Part shown: piece by piece, positions 1 through 14,000 of the stretch
How positions within the stretch are numbered: the stretch's first letter is position 1
Layout of the letters: the number at the start of each line of letters is the position of its first letter
NCBI RefSeq assembly: GCF_902686445.1
Contig: NC_062225.1
Coordinates: 94,538,581 to 94,602,580, forward strand
Reading direction: 5' to 3'
Source: Sciurus carolinensis
Taxonomy: Eukaryota > Chordata > Mammalia > Rodentia > Sciuridae
Length of the DNA stretch: 64,000 nucleotides
Position numbers and translations under genes: made by a program
Notes under the pieces: model-generated
Databases searched by the model: none
The model's input: only the letters and a program-made list of their open reading frames with translations
Told to the model about the DNA's origin: nothing

Positions 1-3000
1 TAAATTCTGTATATCCTTAGACAAATTCTAGTTTCTTTGATCTTGTATTTGCAATTTTATAAGTTTAGCGAGTTAACTTCCATTTCATGTAAATTATAAG
101 ATTTAATAATTTGATTACTTTATAGTTAATGGAAATTTGGAAAACCAGTCATAAACTCACTTTTCCTATAGGTTTCCCCTCCATAATTTAGGGTCTGTTG
201 AATAAAATAGATGCTGTTGATGGAATGAAAGTCTGGCATCCCTGACTCTGGTTGACAGTAGGGGAAGAGTTCTTTGGTTGCTGGCTGCTGTTCCTGATCC
301 TGGGATGGGTCCAGGTTGAAGACAGTGGCCAGCTTTCTCAGCCTGTAGCAGTTTATTACAACTAGGATTCTGATGTCCCTATTGGCCCCCAGGGGCCCTA
401 GTCCTGAGTTATTGACCTCTGGTCAATATGTAAAAATTATTTCCAGAACTTAAGCTCATTTAGGCTGTTGAGGTTTTCACAGTAAGTTTCTTCCCAGAAC
501 CTCATAAACTCTTCTTAAATAAAGAAATCTTTGTACAGGAATTTTCAAATATTTCAGTTGCTTTCTCATAGAGCACTGCACATCCAACAGTTTCTTAACC
601 TGAAGTCTGGTGGAGACCCTTAGAAGACAATTTGCTTGACTTTGGAGTTTGAGAAACTTTAGACTTTGTGACTATTCAGATGCAGCCCAACTCCAGCAGT
701 GTGATGATATCAACATCCTGGTCAGATGTACTCTTCCTCGAAACAGAGGAAGGGAAAGTAGGTTAAGAGCTGAGAACAGGAGGTGAGGTTTATATCTAAA
801 TTTTTCATTTTTGTATTTTGATTATGACAGAGAAATTCACTGTGCATAACTGGGATCAGGCAAAATGATTTTATTGGAAGTTCAATAGAACACATGGTAT
901 TTTCTGAAGTTCAGCAGACATGCCAAGGAGTCCTCACTATGGCTGAGCTTGTCAGCAGCCTGTCCATCCATAGCTGTGCAGCCTGTGGTGAAGCACTCCA
1001 TGGACTGCAGCTTCTGGGCCCATCTGATCACAGCAGCTCTCCTGCCCAGGTCCACAGTACTGGCCCTGACCTTCCCCCAGGGAAGGACATTGCACAGCAA
1101 CTATTGACTGTAAAATTTTCTTGTGTAACTGGTCTAATACAACTCAGTTGAGAGCATCCAGAGTAGAATGTCCTTGTGGATACAATTCATGTATCATTTA
1201 CTCTGCTTTAGTTACACTCATCAGAAAATCTCATTTAAATGGGCCTTAACAGAACAGGATTTTCCTTGTCCATGGACTTAAAGAATGGGACTCCTCTGGA
1301 TTCAACTTGGTTGTACAGTGCCCAGCTTCTCCCTCCACCTCTGCCTAATGCTCTTGTGCATGGTTATGCTTCCAGATCCCCAGTGGAGAACATCCCTCTC
1401 AAGTGCACACCCAAGTGCCCTGAAGGGCAGGCAGCAGAGTAGGATCCTAGGGAGGAAGTGCAGGATAAAATCCTACCATAAAAAGTTTTTTTAAGGTGTG
1501 CATGCTAATTGAAGAACTTGCTAATAGAAGATGGAAGGTAAAATTCAATCCATTTAGCATTTAATGAAAAGGAAAACCATGGTTGTACTTTTTTTCAGAA
1601 GGACTTCCAAATAATGTATTGTGAGTACTGGGTAATTGGAGATAAAAACATTAACATATAGGTTAATTGTTATGAGTTTTATCCACTTTTCCATCTCTTA
1701 ATTGACTAGAATGCAGATAAAGATCAGTTGAATCTAGTCCCAACATAGAAAATTGAAGTTCAAAATAATTTTTCAGTAATCCCATGGGGAGATCAGGAAT
1801 ATTCTTCAGTGGATATAGGGTATGGTTAGCTGCATAATAAATAAGCCTCTGGTTGCCACTGCTCAGTGCAGCAGGAGTCCCCTCTCCCTCAGGTGGGGTG
1901 TTGTGGATGGGCAGGTCCTGCTGTTGTGGCTGGGGTCTCAACTTTTCCCTCCTCATCCAGCAAGCGATGACACAGATTTCTCGACCTTCCTGGTGTGGAA
2001 GGCACACATCACTGTCTCTGGGAATGGCCCACACTGTGGCAGGAAACACGTGAGTGGACACAGAGCTGCACGGCCCTACAACCAGCGCACAGACCCTCTG
2101 GTGGAACTCTCATTCTATGAAAAGCAGGCTGTTTGTCCTTGCCTTCTGTACCAGCAAAGTCAGGAACAGGTGCATTGCAGACAGGTTCATGTTGCAGCCA
2201 GTGCATGCACCTCTGTACAGACATGGCAGCCTCAGGCAGTTTTCTGCTCACATGCTTGCTTGTCTTGCTGATTCACACCAGCTCGATACCTTCCCTCCTG
2301 CAATCAAAATAGAAGGAAGCCAGTGTGTATTTGCCAGAGAGTTCAAAGTCTGTGAACTGCATAAGTACAGGTGGAAACTATAAACCTGAAAACAGGAAAT
2401 GCCCTTTACTGTTTTTTTTTTCTTGGGCATTTGTGGAATACCAAATAGTTTTCCATCTTTAGTAAGTTACCTTCAATCATGACTGAAATTCACCTCTATC
2501 AGATTAGCTCTCAAGGCCCAAGTGTTCACCTGGAATTTTCTTCCTTCTCAGTTCTTAAGATTTTCTGAATCCAGACTGCATAATGGGAGCATTAATGACA
2601 AAAATGTTAGCGGACACCAGCAAGTAGACGTGGTTTTTGAGTGGCTGCCTTAAGACTCCTCCTTTGCTGGGTGAGCTCTGGGAGAGGGAGAGAGAGGCCC
2701 TTCCCAGATGGAAGCCCAGGTCTACCAGCATTTCCAGCCAAGCCTGCCTCTAGTTAGATGAGCAAGCCCTCTGGCATGCGCTCGTACCAGATCAACATGA
2801 ACAAAACAGTTGATTCAAATTTTCAGCATTCAGACCTCACAATGTGACCATGCCTGGCTTATGGCTGGACTCCTTAGCCAGAGAGAAACGTTCTGAACCC
2901 AGGCATCAGGTGATTGACCTGGGACTTGACTCACAGAAACTCTCCTGGGAGTCTGCACTTTCCTTCCCAGGATAATCCTGTGTGTAGTCAGAGTTCTGCC

Positions 3001-4900
3001 TAGCCCTCCCTGTCCTCCGATCTCTGGAGGTGAGGGCACCTGCACCCTGTCCTTGGATGTGTACACCTCTGCTCTCCTTGAATATTAGCTTGTGACTTGT
3101 TTTTATCAGATCCTGGAATCTTTTCAGGGGTCTAAGTCAAGAACCCACATGGGCCAAGTCGAGGTCACACTGCCCACTTGGAGGGAACTCCTTGCCCCTA
3201 TCCAGTGACACTTGGGTGCTTCTGAGCATATTCCTGTGTGTGTCCACCATCTTTTTCACCATTGCAGGTGAAAGCAGTGGTATCAAGTATGTCAGCCTTT
3301 CCTTATCTCCAGGTCACCGCCTAAACGGGGCAGGTCTGCCGGGCCTTGCAGAAAACTGCAGGTAGCACCCTTCCTGCTGCTTCCTGCGGCTGGTAGCTCT
3401 TGGAGCACCCTGCCAGCAGCCCTCCCCAGTTCTCCCTGCACCCTCTGTCTCCTGTGATCCTGCTTGAGTGGAAAAGAGTGATTCCTTTCTACAGGTGGAC
3501 CTGTGTCTGGGGCCACCCTTCCCCATGCACGCTCCCTCAGATACACCCAGGAAGAGGCTCAGTTCTCCTGTGCTGAAATCTGGTACTCCCACTATGGCCA
3601 ACTGCCCCTGCACTCACTTCCTGCAGACCTGTAGTTTTTCACTCTGACAGATGAGAAATGGAGGCTCACCTACCTTGTTTGGCTTTTCCCTGCTTCCTGG
3701 TCCATCTGGTCAGCTTTCATTCACTTAGTGACCACAGAGTCTCCCTCTCCTGCAAATCAGATGCCTGGGTGCCTTGCCCAGCTTCCGTGTATTTGTCTTA
3801 TTGATTCTCAGAAATCTCTCTGTGTTCCAGATACTAGATCTGTAGCATGTGTGTGTAATAATGTCTTCCAGTCTGTGGCTTACATTTTCATCTCAAGTGT
3901 CTGTGGGCAAATCTTTTTAACTTTTCCTCTGTAGTTCCCTTTAGTATTGTGCCTTGTTTGTAGAGTTCCTTCATAAAGATTCTCATTGTTTTCACATTTT
4001 TTGCATAAGCTCCGACATTGTGAACTGGCTTTACTTCATCTTAATAAGGACTGGTTGCCTCAGAACACCTTGCTGTGCAGTGCACCTTGGTCTTCAGACA
4101 GTTTGGAATAAAATTGCCCTGATGCATCTCTATCTTCCCAACATGCCTCCTCCAAGCAGTAGACACTTGGGTGGCAGTGCCTGGCAGCTCTAAGTGTGCT
4201 TGTTTGGAAAGAAGTCGATGACATGAAGATTTTCAGGACTGGGCATGTGGCTTGGTGGTAGAGCACCTCGAGATTGTTGGACGTTTTCCTTAGCAGCTCT
4301 AATTTGAGAGTCTGTGCCAAGATGATCACTACCCAACACTGGTGTCTGACGGCTAAGGCAGTGATGGCCTGCATGTGCTGCACAGCACCAGGGAAGGGGG
4401 ACTGAGCCCTGGTGGGATTAGCAGCAGGGGGCCTCTTTCCTCACTTATGATTTTGGACCTTAACTTCAGATTTCCTAAAAACCTTTGTCTGTGACATCGA
4501 CCTGAGGCTCTTGTCTTTGTCATACACATCTTGCATGTATCTGGGTCACTTCTGGGTTTTCTGCTTGGTGAAGCTGGTTCTGCCTAGGCTTGTGTCCACT
4601 GCAGGGTGCTGAGTTGGGGCCTCTTCACATGCTCCAGCCTCTGGTGGAGCTAGCCCTTACTATTCATACAGTTTTCCCTGACCCCTCTTGCTTCTTTAAA
4701 TTTCCATGTGAATCTGAGAATTAGTATTTTTAGTTAAAAGAAATTTGTGGTACTTAAAAGGATAGATTTGACTTAATTAAAGAAAAAAGTAGAAAAGACC
4801 ATGACAAAAGACAGATGAGAAACAGACTCCAGACTCCAGAAAAAGATGAGTGCTCTTAGTGTAGGAGTCAGTAAGAAACAGGGCTGCATCCCCTGTGGAT
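1..4900. other. Part of SH3YL1 intron 1, no gene seen
   Basis: CpG-poor, with no exon, promoter-like CpG island or strong repeat match recognised. Exon 1, which must supply the A of the ATG, is therefore expected to the left of the window. The only pieces I can name are a worn ID-like stretch near 4233-4275 and an antisense AATAAA near 861-880 of unknown meaning. Confidence 0.6.
4233..4275 (+). repeat. Degenerate ID SINE fragment
   Basis: Resembles the ID head and A box (GTGGCTTGGTGGTAGAGCAC) of the tRNA-Ala-derived SINE, but breaks off before the B box. Old and partial. Confidence 0.5.
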
Positions 4901-5599
4901 GGGTGTGAAGTATGAAAACATTCAACAGAAATGGAAAGGTGGCCTTGACTGCTCACTGTAGAGGACACAGGAAGTGCACAGCGCTCTCACCAGGACAGCT
5001 GGCGCCTGGCACACAGGCAGGCCTTTGTCTCCACACATGGGACGTGTCTGAGATCCAGGAGAGGAGGGGAAGAAGCAAGGAGAACCCCATGCTGACTACT
5101 TTGCCTCCTGTAGTTTTCCAAATCACAGGGTGGAGGAGGTACCCAGAGTGGGGTCCTGCTGGGAAAGGGAGGGACTGGGTGGGAGGGACTGGGCTGCTGG
5201 AGTTTGCAGTGCATGTTATGAAAGCAGCAGCTCTTCAGAGATCGGCAAAGGGATCACCTGCATCTTCAAGTGAGGAATAAGCATTTTTTGTGCAGGTGAA
5301 ATTTTCAAGGCAGGGTGAAGAACTGGTGTGAAGCTTCCAAGTAAGCAAGTCTCAGAGCTCACCAGCTAGGGACCCATTCCAACTGGGCAGCATGGAAAGA
5401 GCACACCACCCCAGGGCACTCTGGAGGGTCTCACCTGAGCTGTGGGCCAAGACAGTCCTGAGGTTGCTCTTAACAGAGCAAAGAGTGAAACCAGGTCTGG
5501 GAACTCGCATTGCCTCCTGCCCATGCATCCACACATTTGAAAGGAGAAAACAAAATCTGGACACTCACCTTGGCCATAGCCCAGTACTTAGCAACCATC

Positions 5600-6895
5600 A
5601 AGCTTCACTAGCAATGGCACAAACGGGAAGGCAGAAGCCATCACTAGAAAAGAGTCCCTCAAGGCAGACCCGGAAAGCACAGAGGTGACACAATGGCCAG
5701 ACCACTCCACAGTGAAAAGTGCTCCTAGACCTGATGACAGCAGATGTCACACAGACAGGAAGCACGGGGAAACAAAGGGACTCGGGCTACAAGCATGGTA
5801 TGGAGACTAAAAGGTCTTTGGTGGCCAAATAGCAGACTTAGAACCAAAGCAGTGAACTTGAAGACACAGCAATGGAAAATATCCAAAGAGAAAATGGGAA
5901 GAACAGGCTGGGAAAGATGAACAGACCTCAGTGACAGGCTTAGGAAAAATCAAGTGATCTGCAGATACGTCACTCAAGCACCAAGTTGGGGAGAAAGCTG
6001 TGAATGTGTTTTAGAAAATTACACCCCCCATAGAATAAAGTAAATGATGGGGTAAACCATAAACCATGAAAAACATTAAAGATATATATCTGAAGAGGTA
6101 CAAAATCCATGGTATGCAAAGATCTTTTACAACTAAATAGAATAGAAAACAATCCACTTTTAAAATGAGCAAAGATTTTAGCACTTTCTACAAGATACTA
6201 AAATAAACCTAAGGAAGTGTTCAACTCTATCAGTAATGCAGGAAATGAAAACAGTTCAGTGAAATTCATGGAAATAACTTATTTATAAGACCGGCCATGC
6301 CAAGGGTTGGTTGGAATGCAGAGTGCTAGAAAGCTCCCAAAGTTCTGGTAGACATATAAGATGGTCCCAGATAGCACCTTGGCAGCTATTAGATAGATAG
6401 ACATGTGCTTGCCATGTGAACAGGGATCTTTTGTCTGAGAAACACAACATCTGTGCACAGAAGACTTTAATGGGAATATTTACCAGTTTTCATTTGGAAT
6501 AACCCTAAACTGGGAAAGCCCTGTTGTCCATCAAAAGGAGAAGGGAGGGCAGGAGGAGGTGTTCCTACAGATCAGGTGCCCTCTGACCAGGAAGAGGGTT
6601 AGGGTTAGACTTATGATCACATGAGGACAACACAGGTCTTAGCAGTCCTACGGTAACTGAGATCAACTAGCAGAAAAGGACACACATTCTAACCCATCTG
6701 TGTGACGCTCCACACAGACGAAACTGCCACATGTGACAGATTGGAGTGGCACTTACCCATGACTGGGGGAGGCTCTCTGACTGCAAAGCTCAGGGGGAAT
6801 GTGGCTGCAGGAGGGGACTATGGTACATGCTCCTTGTGCTACACTTAAAACAGGTGAATTCCATTCTGAAGTGAGGCTGGGAAAAATAAAAGGTG
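5600..6895 (+). mobile_element. Ancient L1 (L1M-type) relic, sense
   Basis: Worn sense-strand L1 sequence. The part near 5820-5950 resembles the region before ORF1 of old mammalian L1 or HAL1 elements. The part near 6210-6540 resembles the end of ORF2, with recognisable echoes such as ACTGGGAAAGCCC and GTCCATCAAAAGG. No usable frame remains. The gap between the two parts implies internal deletion or two separate insertions. Family assignment is from memory of consensus sequences. Confidence 0.6.
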
Positions 6896-7968
6896 CCACA
6901 ACACACAGCTGAATGCTGAAGCAGGAGGGACACAACCCAACGTGTGCATTTTATTCTGCTTGCACAAATTCTATGAAAGCATTCCTCTACCCAAACTAAT
7001 CTCACTGACAGTTCACAGACCTGATGCCCCACTGCTTGAGTCTGGACGGTGCTCCTGTGTTGACCCAGAAAAACAAAACTGACTTCTTAACAGAACGAAA
7101 CTCCAATATGACCCCAACTCAGTTTCCACCTTTAAAATGTGTTGCATACAGCAAGCATTCCACGTGCCCAAATGTATCATGTTACTTCATTAGAAATACA
7201 GGTGTTTCACCGGGTAAGAGGACTCCTTCCCTGGGCCTTTGGATCATCCTGTCTGAGCTTTCTGTGGCATGCAGGTCATACCAGAGAAATGATGGGCAGG
7301 GGTGCTTTCACCTTCCCAGGTGTGCACCTTGCAGACAGCTACGTGAGGGATCGCAGATGGCACACTCACATGGTACATGTCAGGGCCACTGGACTTCCCG
7401 GGCTCCTCTGACCTGTGATCCAGTGACAAGCGAGGAGCCACCTCCCACATACTGCAGAGCCCCATGGCCATGAGTGCTATTAGAGACACACGCCCAGGGG
7501 CAGATGTGTCCCCACAGCTTTGGGAAACTTGGTGAGCACAGTGGAGCCAGTTCCCAGGGCCCCAGAATTTCAGCTGTAGGAAAGTCTACAGGCAGCCTGT
7601 TCAAGTGTTTTGATTAGAGTGGCCAAACAGGTTAACTTTACATTAGGACACCAAATTGCAAAAAGCACCTCTTTCTGATTTTTAAATTCTGAATCTTTTT
7701 GATAGTAGTAAGGTGCCTTAATTATAGGGAAGAGACACAAAGTGGGAAGGTGGGCCAGATTCTAACATTCTTAGAATCCCACGATGTTACGATTTCTCAG
7801 ATTTTGAGAGCTTAGTGTTTTCTAACCAGAGCAGGTTTAACGCCTCAGGGAAGAGACAAAGTAGTCAATAATTGAGGACTGCCAAACCATTTCCTTGGGA
7901 GGATATGATTTGTTAGTACTTAATGTAGACTTCTTTCATTAAAATATCTTTTAAAAAAATTATTTCAG
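6896..7968. other. 3' end of intron 1, no feature seen
   Basis: Unique-looking sequence up to the exon 2 acceptor. The last bases form a short T-rich tract followed by TTTCAG. No other feature supported. Confidence 0.5.
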
Positions 7969-8079
7969 TGAACAACCCTATACCTTCCAATCTGAAATCA
8001 GAAGCAAAGAAGGCTGCTAGAATCCTAAGAGAATTCACGGAAATAACTTCTGGAAATGGACCTGATAAGATTATTCCTG
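7969..8079 (+). CDS. SH3YL1: SH3YL1 exon 2 (first coding exon in window)
   Basis: The acceptor tatttcag precedes TG-AAC-AAC-CCT, so the initiator ATG is split and its A must come from exon 1. The exon encodes residues 1-37 ([17 protein letters not shown] at the start) and ends with one base of codon 38 before the donor GTAGGT. It carries the amphipathic N-terminal helix of the SYLF domain, which in this family contributes to lipid binding. Confidence 0.95.
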
Positions 8080-11000
8080 GTAGGTGAACCTCTGAATGTG
8101 TTTTTTTATGTTGCTCTTCTGCATTCCTCAGCATCTCTCCAGGTTGCTATCCCACAGAGACCACCACTTTTCTCACGGCTGATCCAGGCGGTGTCCTGGG
8201 TCTCCTGGGCATGGCAGCAACAGTCCTGAGCCAGGGGCAGGGTCTTCCCTCCAGCCCTGAAGAAGGTGCTGGGCCAGAGATTTTGATGGTTCAAAATCTT
8301 TTTGGTTCTCCTGTCCCTTCCCCACTCAAGTGCTGCATAAGAAAATATTGCAAACTCACTAGCTAACAAGTAAGTTAACAGCCTCAAAAGCAAGGTTTAA
8401 TTTTGTGCTTTTTAATTCCACCTGAGATATTCAGATTTTAAAGTGGTTAAAGAGACATTTATCAATATTTCCCAGCATAGCTATTCCTTGTTTATTAAAA
8501 CTCAAGCCCTGAATCCTGTTCTGACTCACGGGACCAGACTCTGAGCACCGGGGCCAAGGATGTGTATTTAATACACTTTCATGGGACTGTTGTGTGCTCA
8601 GGTGAGCTTTGGGACTCCTACCTGTGGGTCACCAGTTCCTTCCAAGGTGTTTCATGGAGTATTCCTCTCCTACAGAGAAGATCCACAGGTGGTTGGCAGA
8701 CTAATTATTAATCCCAGTCATTATTGTGTCATACGTTGAACCCCTAATTTTTCCTCAGACTTTCTGAAGTTATTTAACAGCTTTCAATGAACTTTAAAAT
8801 GTTTGTTGGTATGATAACATTAATAGTAATGTCAATTTTTATTACTTCAGCCTGGCTAGTTCTCCCACCCTGAGAGAGTGGAGCTGCTGGAGCTTTGCTG
8901 CTCTACTGGGTGCCAATGGCCCAACTGCTGGGCCTCCCAGGCACATGTGAGGGGTCTGCCAGGCCTCAGGGACCTGTGTTCCCAGAAGGTCCTCAGGGAG
9001 CTGCATACACAGGCATGCATGAGAGGCACTGATTTCAGGCTTATAGGAAATTCAAGCAGAAACCAATGTGCGTAGCAGTGTGGTATAGCAGGGAACGGGA
9101 AGCCTCTTTGGCCCATGGGGTCCACAGATGTGAACTTGGGTGGACAATGTTCCCCTGCCCAAGATGCCCATGTGGCCCATGTCCCCTGGATGTCGTACAG
9201 CTCAACTCCATCTTGCTGTACACTCCAAGCTGTAAGTGAAAAGCTAAATGACTAACTATTCAGAGATTCCCTGTGCAGGCATTTGGTGTCCCTGGATTTG
9301 GTGGACAATCTGGAAAGACATAGTTGGCATATGAACCCTGTTCATTAAGAAGTATTCTGCTGTATTTGCTGCTTCTAAGCAGAGGTGACAGATAACGACT
9401 GCAGGAGCAGTGGAGCTACTTCGTGGGTATCTGTGGGCCTCTTTGTTGACTTGGAAGCTGTGCCATCATGTAGATTCTCAGAACACTGAGGCTCTGTGTT
9501 CAGTGGATTCCCACATTGGTCACCCTCATTGTACACAGAATTCTCTGAAATGTGAATAAACCAGTATTTTAGAAATTGAGTTATAGTGTCAGCATACTAG
9601 TAAAGTGGTAGTATTGAATACTGTAGCAGATCATTTTACAATGTTAAACAACTTTTTAAAGAAGCAAAATCTCTTGACTGGTGTTCTTGAATCAGTTTCA
9701 CATTAACGAAAGGGGAACATCTCTATGTGGCATTGGGTTAAGTTCTGCCTACTTTACCTTTGCTCATGCTTTGGTTTTCTTCTCGTAGCCCATGTGATTG
9801 CCAAGGCCAAAGGTCTTGCCATTCTCTCCGTGATCAAAGCTGGGTTCCTGGTGACTGCCAGAGGGGGCAGTGGGATCGTCCTGGCCCGCCTTCCAGATGG
9901 AAGTAAGTGGACCTCTGTACAACATCACAATTCCTTTTTGTCCTCTTTCCATAAGGATGCTTCCATGGAGGGGATGGCAGGAGCTGGACATGGTAGCCTG
10001 CCTGTCAGGAAGGAGGCCAGGGAGTTGTTGGGTGACTTGAGGGCCAGCCTGCTTCACACACATTCTGTAGGTCTTCCACACAGCCCATCAAGATGGCAGC
10101 ATCTGCTGTCTGTTGTTGGCTGTGAACACTATTCCCCACTTTTGTGGATGTTGTTCTTTTGTGTTTTCTGAAGTTGATTTGGAATTGAGGACCATCCGCA
10201 AGCACCTGTGGTTCTGTGGGAGTTGGTGACACCTGCAGCATATGAATTACCGCCACACAGAACCTATCCAGGCAGTGTAACTGGCTGGAACTTTTTGGGG
10301 TGAAATCTACATTACTTATCAGAGATGAAATCCAAGTATATTTGCCACGAATTCCAAGAACCAATGTTTGCAGCAGTGTTTAACATGTGTGCAGGTGTCA
10401 TGACCACTCAAATGCCTCTACTACAATTCGACATGTACTGCTCCATCATACAGGGAACATGTTGCTCTGCTAAGAGCTGATTTCATAACACAGTAATTTA
10501 TACTTACAATAAATACAGATGTTCATGGAACACACATCCTTTATGTTTCAGACAGTTGGTCTCACTGTTTCCTCCACAGTGCACCCTGGGAAACTGAGGC
10601 TGTGCCTGAAGTGTGTCTGTGATTTGGGGCTGCAGTGCAAGATCTAGACTGCAAGCCCCTGTGTGGTGTCATTCCAGCACCTTCCCTCTGCAGACCCTTC
10701 TTGTGAAAGTTCGAAGAAACATGTGAATGAAAACAGTTCAGTTAATTAAAAAGTTTATTGTCACAAATTTTAAAATAATCTTAAAAGCCTAATCTTCAAA
10801 AATTGAAAAAAGAAAGCTTTTCTCAAGCATTTCCCAGTGTCCATGGGAAGACTTAACCAACAGTAAAGCTGAGCAATGTGGGCTTTGCTGAGGGTCTCCT
10901 GCCAGGTGGGACTGGCATCTGCAGGAAGCTCCTGGAAATGGAAGGCCCTTAACTGGGCAGAGCCGGTAGAGGACCCTCCCATACCCAACCCTGGGTCTTC

Positions 11001-14000
11001 ACAGCTCCACCATACCAATCTACTGTTCCAGACCCTCAGTTCCTCTCCATCCTGAGCAGTGACTGCATATCAGGCAGAGGGAGATTTAAAAACTGCAGCA
11101 AGTTCCCTCCCAGGGGCCTGTGAGCCAGGGCAGCGCCTGACGGCAGTGAAAAGTATCTTTGGCACCATCACACTGACTGCCTTAGTCAGCTACTGAGGCA
11201 GAGGGCCAGCCTGAGAATGCCTTTCTCATGCTTTCCCTCCCCCTCAATATTTTATATTGAGGAAAATACACAAAAATTCTAAAATGTACCATACCTGGGC
11301 ACATGGAATTATTGTACTTGATTTCAAAATGTAAAGAAACTTTCCTTGTTCGGATTCTAATGATCTTGAACTTGTTTTCTATTTCTTGTGCTTCTACTAG
11401 GCACAAGAGTTTCTGCCCTGAGAAACTGACAATGGAAAGAATTCAACATCAGTGCACCCCAGGAGTGAAAAGAACTCTTGAATCCTTCCAATGCCTTTGT
11501 CTGTGACTAATTAGAACAAATTTAAATTTTTTTTTTTTTAATTTAACCTGAAGACTAGAGCTGAGGTTAAATGATACAAATGTTGGCAACTTAAGTTAGC
11601 AGACAGCACGATAGTTTGGGGTTACACAAGTTGGCGGGAGCTTAAGGATTTGAGCCTGTGAATCTCAGACCCACAGTGAGCATCTAACACTTTTGAGGTT
11701 TCTTCAGCTTTTAGAAGACCGCATGTGCTTTTTAAAGAACATTTTAAAATGCATGGAGAAAATGCCTAGTTCTCATTATTTAAAAAACATTTACATTTTA
11801 TTATATTTCAACAGTTGTTCATATGTAAGGGGTGTTTACGATATGCTTTTGTTTTTGTTTTATCAGCGTGGTCTGCACCTTCAGCCATTGGGATAGCTGG
11901 GCTTGGCGGGGGATTTGAAATAGGAATCGAGGTGAGTGGGTAGCCTGTGTGTGCAGAACCACATGCCCCTGAGGCCTCTGAGTCTCACACATGAAGGCCA
12001 GAGATTTCCCAGGGCTTCTGTTCGCCTCCAATGACTCAGCAGTGGTTCCCTCCTATTCATTCCCTCCCCACTCCTTCTCTTTCTTTTTCCTGTGCTAGGG
12101 GTCTAACCTGAGGCCTTGTACATACCTGTGCGTGCATACCTAACCACACCCCTCCTTCTCCTGACTCCCCCATGACACTTTCCTTTCCTTTCATTGGGAG
12201 GTAAGTCTGACAAATGGTTGTTGGCATTGGCAGTGGTGAGTTGCTGACTGCAAAACTGCTTACACCCTAGGTGGGCTGCTGACTCCTGGGTGAGCAAGAG
12301 CCACACAGGGAGTCACCATCTGTGGTCAAACGTGTTCTCTTCAAATTCTGGAAATGATGCTATCTTCATGTTGTTTCTGTGTGTGACTTTGTTTCTAATA
12401 GTTACAGTGGCTATCAAGTGACTAGAATCATACCCTGGGTGTCCCTGTTTATGAGGTCCACTACACGAAGATTGTCTCGTCCACACTGTCAGGCTGTCAT
12501 CTGTGCTTCATTGCTGAGTTATTGGTAAAGCAGATCTCCTGATGTGCTGAAATCATTTCTTTTCACATTTCAGTCAGTTCTTCCTGAGCCATCTTTCAAG
12601 ATTTGACTCTTGTACAGTTTCAGATTTCTCAGCCTCAGTACTCTTCTTTCTCCTTTTGACCTTTTGTACTCACTGCTGCATAAATGTACAGTGTAAAAAC
12701 AACCTGTTTTAGTTCTGCTCAACAGGACTGCAATTTTGCATTCCACACAGTCGACACAAAGCACTCAGACGTCTCCCTCTTGTGGGAGGCCTCTACTTCA
12801 TAGATCACACACATAGACCTCTGCTCTGCATCCTGACTCCCACCTTCCACCACCTCTGCCTCCATGTGGGGCAGTGGGGGCGCTTTGAGCATCTTGTCAA
12901 ATAGCATTTACTTAAAAAATGATGAGACACTAAGTAATAGTGATTTACAGTAAGCTTCAACAGATGAGGACAAAAATGAGAATTTCTATGATAGTTCTTT
13001 GGAAATTGTAGATTTTTAACTGTAATAACCTAGAAAGCCACATATGAGTAGAAAATAGTCCAATCATCCAGCAAATGAAGAAGAAAGAGTTTAATAACAT
13101 TTTGTAAGGCAGTACACTTTGCTATGAAAAGGCAATGTGGTTTGGTGGCTGAGATATAGGAGCAAATACTGAGGAGAGAGTCCATGGCTCAAATTCAGGT
13201 CTAGCACACTCCAGCTCTTTGATGCTGGGAGGCCAACCTTCTGTGCACCTTAGTTTCTCCATCTGTAGAACAGGTGAAAGTAGCCTTCATCTGGCTTTAA
13301 ACCAGTGATTAAATATATGGGTTTATACATGAAAAGTACTTGGCATGGCATAAACTGTCATCTCTTTTGTTGCTTGGCTTGCCATATGTAGAACTTTTGA
13401 TTGCAAAGCTTATCCTTATGAAAGAATGGGAATTAACTCTGAAATTTCACTTAAACAACAGGCATGAAAGATAAATAATAGCTTTTTAAGTTGTCTTTTT
13501 CAATAGAGATAAGAAGCATTTCCCAATGTTTGGAAACCAACTTTATGCTTCCCAAGTGTGGCCAGACTGCTCCTGTGAGCCTAGCCCTTGGAGATAGCAA
13601 GGTGCCTTGATGCTAGAGCTGTCCGTCACTCTCCAGCAGCAGCAGGAAGCATGGGTGGCTCTCAGGGCAGACATGAGAGAGGTTCACCTTCTGGTCACAG
13701 CCCAGCTCCAGTACAGTGCTCCTGCCTGCTTGGGTCGGAATGAACGAGAAGACTGGGAAAGAGTACAGACTCCTGCTTCCCTGGGGCCCTTGTGCTGTCT
13801 GCTTGGAGCTTTGGATCTGCAGTGTGTATAGCAGCATTTGGTTGGATTTTTTTTTTTTTTTTTTTCATCCACTCTGACAGTCTCTGCCTTTCAATTGGGT
13901 TGTTTAATCCTTTCACATGTAATGGTATTATCAGCATCATTGGATATGTGTCTGACATTATACTTTTTCTGTATAAAGTTGTATTTTCCCCTCTGTTTTT

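Noticed and set aside
1..7968. SH3YL1 exon 1 or a bidirectional promoter inside the window
   Set aside because: No CpG island or exon-like segment that ends in A before a GT donor with supporting context was found. It most likely lies to the left of the window.
9725..10171. 148-codon frame overlapping SH3YL1 exon 3
   Set aside because: It is exon 3 read through its strong GTAAGT donor. Residues before and after the exon do not resemble SH3YL1.
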